Positions 62,421 to 64,000 of a stretch of 64,000 nucleotides of DNA are shown here, piece after piece. The DNA lies in contig NZ_JAHVJQ010000003.1 of the NCBI RefSeq assembly GCF_019801145.1, positions 527,404-591,403 on the forward strand, read 5' to 3'. The translations under genes and the position numbers were made by a program. Position 1 is the first letter of the stretch, and every line of letters starts with the position of its first letter. This DNA comes from Leisingera aquaemixtae (GTDB taxonomy: Bacteria > Pseudomonadota > Alphaproteobacteria > Rhodobacterales > Rhodobacteraceae). Below the pieces are notes generated by a model. That model was not told the DNA's origin and did no database searches. It saw only the letters and a program-made list of their open reading frames with translations.

Positions 62421-63098
62421 ATGTTCAACACTCTGAAGACCCTGATCACCGGCGCCAGTGCCCGCGCGGAAGAGCAGCTGCGCGAGACCTATTCGATCGA
62501 GCTGATCACCCAGAAGATCCGCGAGGCGGACGCCAACCTGAAGGCGGCGAAGCTGACGCTTGCCAGCCTGATCCAGCGCCAGCGGGCGGAACAGCGCCAG
62601 GTAGATACCCTGGGGGAGCGCATCCGGGACCTGATGGCCCGGGCCGGCGAGGCGCTGGAAGGCGGCCGCGACGATCTGGCGCAAAGCGCTGCCCAGGCGG
62701 TGGCTGACATGGAGAACGAACTGGCGGTGCGCCGCCAGACCCTGGACCGGCTCGATACCCGGATCCTGCAGCTGCGCCAGTCGGTGGAAACCGCCAGCCG
62801 CCGCATCACCGATCTGAAGCAGGGCGCCATTGCCGCCCGTGCCACCCGGCGCGAGCAGGACCTCCAGCGCCGCCTGCGCCGCCACACCGGCGGCGACAGC
62901 CCGGCAGAAGAGGCCGAGGCGCTGATCCGCGACGTGCTGCAGCGCGACGACCCCTTCGAGCAGGGCGAGATCCTGCGCGAGATTGACGGCGAGCTGAACA
63001 ACACCACGATTGCCGACGATCTGGCCGACGCGGGCTTCGGCCCCCGCAGCCGCAGCACCGCTGCAGATGTGCTGAGCCGCCTCAAGGCGAAAGACTGA
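62421..63098 (+). CDS. PspA/IM30-family protein
   Basis: The 225-residue protein is mostly long helix with heptad-like spacing (about residues 15-165) and starts MFNTLKTLITGASARAEEQL, the usual amphipathic N-terminal helix of PspA/IM30 (ESCRT-III-like) membrane-protection proteins. GGAGG precedes ATG 62421. No PspF or PspBC genes are nearby; the TetR and its four operators replace them as the likely control. The PspA name is family-level. Confidence 0.88.
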   Translation: MFNTLKTLITGASARAEEQLRETYSIELITQKIREADANLKAAKLTLASLIQRQRAEQRQVDTLGERIRDLMARAGEALEGGRDDLAQSAAQAVADMENELAVRRQTLDRLDTRILQLRQSVETASRRITDLKQGAIAARATRREQDLQRRLRRHTGGDSPAEEAEALIRDVLQRDDPFEQGEILREIDGELNNTTIADDLADAGFGPRSRSTAADVLSRLKAKD

Positions 63099-63167
63099 AC
63101 TGTTTCTGCGGATCCAGCCCGACCGGCCGATCCAACCTGAGCTTATTTAATTTACAGGAGAAAACCC

Positions 63168-63455
63168 ATGTATACCGACAACACCGACAACAAACTGATC
63201 ATTCTGCTGAACTCCGTTGGCGTCGCCATTGCCTATGCGATGCTGGGGATTTCCCTGTGGCTCTCGACTGACGTGCCGCTGGCGACCAAGGGCTATTGGG
63301 GGATGGCAGTCCTGCTGCTGACGCTCAGCCTGATCAACGTGGTGAAATACCGTTTCGACCACCGCTCCAGCGAGGACCGCATCCGCAAGATCGAGGAAGC
63401 CCGCAATGAAAAGCTGCTGGAAGACGCGCTGATGGACAGCAAGCAGGACTACTGA
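63168..63455 (+). CDS. YiaA/YiaB-family inner-membrane protein
   Basis: The 95-residue protein has two hydrophobic segments (about residues 10-33 and 43-61), matching the two-helix YiaA/YiaB domain, then a charged C-terminal helix (EDRIRKIEEARNEKLLEDAL). CAGGAG precedes the ATG. It follows the PspA-like gene by 69 bases and is probably in the same operon, so it may anchor or signal to the PspA-like protein at the membrane. Confidence 0.83.
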   Translation: MYTDNTDNKLIILLNSVGVAIAYAMLGISLWLSTDVPLATKGYWGMAVLLLTLSLINVVKYRFDHRSSEDRIRKIEEARNEKLLEDALMDSKQDY

Positions 63456-63479
63456 AGCAGCCCCGGAGAATGAAACCGC

Positions 63480-63508
63480 GCCCGCCTATCCAGGCGGGCG
63501 CTTTCCCT
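63480..63508 (+). terminator. Rho-independent terminator of the PspA/YiaA operon
   Basis: GCGCCCGCCT pairs with AGGCGGGCGC over a 4-base loop and is followed by TTT, about 25 bases after the stop. Confidence 0.78.
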
Positions 63509-63518
63509 GCCGCTCCAA

Positions 63519-63555
63519 AACAAAACCGCCGCGGCTGCTGGGCCGCGGCGGTTCC
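63519..63555 (-). terminator. Rho-independent terminator of glyA
   Basis: On the minus strand AACCGCCGCGGC pairs with GCCGCGGCGGTT over a 6-base loop and is followed by TTGTTTTGG, 20 bases after the glyA stop. Confidence 0.87.
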
Positions 63556-63574
63556 TTTGCAATCCCGGATGGGC

Positions 63575-64000
63575 TTACAGGTTCGGATAGAGCGGGAACT
63601 TGGCGCAGAGGCCGGCGACCTTAGCGCGGACGGACGCTTCCACATCCGCGTTGCCCTCTTCACCGTTCGCTGCCAGCCCGTCGATCACCTCGATGATCAG
63701 GTCGGCGATCTGGCGGAACTCCGCCTCGCCGAAGCCGCGGGTGGTGCCGGCAGGGGTGCCGAGGCGCAGGCCCGAGGTCACGGTCGGCTTTTCCGGGTCG
63801 AACGGGATGCCGTTCTTGTTGGTGGTGATGTGGGCACGGCCCAGCGCCTTGTCGGCGATGTTGCCGGTCACGCCCTTGGGGCGCAGGTCCACCAGCATCA
63901 CGTGGGTGTCGGTGCCGCCGGTCACGATGTCCAGGCCGCCCTTGATCAGCTGGTCCGCCAGCGCAACCGCGTTTGCCTTCACCTGTTTCTGGTAGGCCTT
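63575..64000 (-). CDS. glyA: Serine hydroxymethyltransferase, C-terminal part only (cut by window edge)
   Basis: The 141 residues present match the SHMT C-terminus: [39 protein letters not shown] and [17 protein letters not shown]. The enzyme moves a one-carbon unit from serine to tetrahydrofolate. The PLP lysine and N-terminal part lie outside the window. The frame continues to the last base without a start being needed. A terminator follows the stop. Confidence 0.96.
   Translation of the reverse strand, partial: KAYQKQVKANAVALADQLIKGGLDIVTGGTDTHVMLVDLRPKGVTGNIADKALGRAHITTNKNGIPFDPEKPTVTSGLRLGTPAGTTRGFGEAEFRQIADLIIEVIDGLAANGEEGNADVEASVRAKVAGLCAKFPLYPNL

Noticed and set aside
1..64000. CRISPR arrays, prophage, insertion sequences, integrons, origins
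   Set aside because: No regularly spaced repeats, transposase, integrase, phage structural or replication genes were found on either strand.

Overview
The window looks like chromosomal DNA of a marine alphaproteobacterium of the Roseobacter group (Rhodobacteraceae, in the style of Leisingera/Phaeobacter/Ruegeria). This is inferred from the high G+C, the protein style, and the mix of polyhydroxyalkanoate (PHA) storage genes, gamma-glutamyl-polyamine type catabolism genes, an alphaproteobacterial PhaR and many LysR/Lrp regulators. I see no phage, insertion sequence, integrase, plasmid or CRISPR signature. Genes are tightly packed on both strands.

Layout. 1-1016: cold-shock protein start, ArsC/Spx-like protein and a small membrane protein. 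1091-3639 (-): a bufferin-type RiPP operon, with a DUF2282 precursor peptide, a DUF692/MNIO enzyme, its DUF2063 partner and a DoxX membrane protein, and with a terminator-like hairpin between the precursor and the enzyme genes. 3861-5807: thrS. 6088-10341: small enzymes (three hydrolase/VOC genes, a DUF4105 protein, a DUF6151 protein). 10346-17723: PHA cycle genes phaZ, phaC, phaP and phaR, interrupted by a cyclase-TPR protein and an epimerase-like protein. Repeated CTGC-N3-GCAG sites lie in front of phaC and phaP. 17822-19891: two small membrane proteins and a DegT aminotransferase.

20039-28414 (-): an amine or amino-acid catabolism block with an FAD oxidoreductase, two glutamine-synthetase-like ligases, a class I amidotransferase and a complete polar amino-acid ABC transporter. 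Its two transcription units share a TTTGATCAAA palindrome. 28550-30227: a PhnD-like protein coupled to two TerB-like genes. 30264-35144: DUF1330 protein, valS and a sterol-desaturase family protein. 35281-41256: LysR, Lrp, an ornithine-decarboxylase-like enzyme, an orphan CoxL-like molybdenum hydroxylase and an overlapping DUF2235 hydrolase. 41351-46941: DUF2867 protein, thioesterase, divergent metF/metR, quinone-oxidoreductase-like enzyme, inositol phosphatase and GFA protein. 46975-47322: a low-G+C orphan gene. 47364-52197: rhomboid protease, putA and a divergent Lrp-type regulator.

52972-53055 is tRNA-Leu(TAA), followed by a convergent pair of an HTH protein and a GNAT-like protein. 54865-57117 is the preQ0/queuosine operon queC-queD-queE-queF. 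57357-60144 is a LysR regulator divergent from a class II aldolase and a second sterol-desaturase paralogue. 60241-63455 holds a small membrane protein, an esterase, and a TetR-PspA-YiaA-like envelope module carrying four copies of a 13-bp TGAAC-N3-GTTCA operator. The window ends inside glyA. Most functions are from recognised family motifs; operators and terminators were found by eye.
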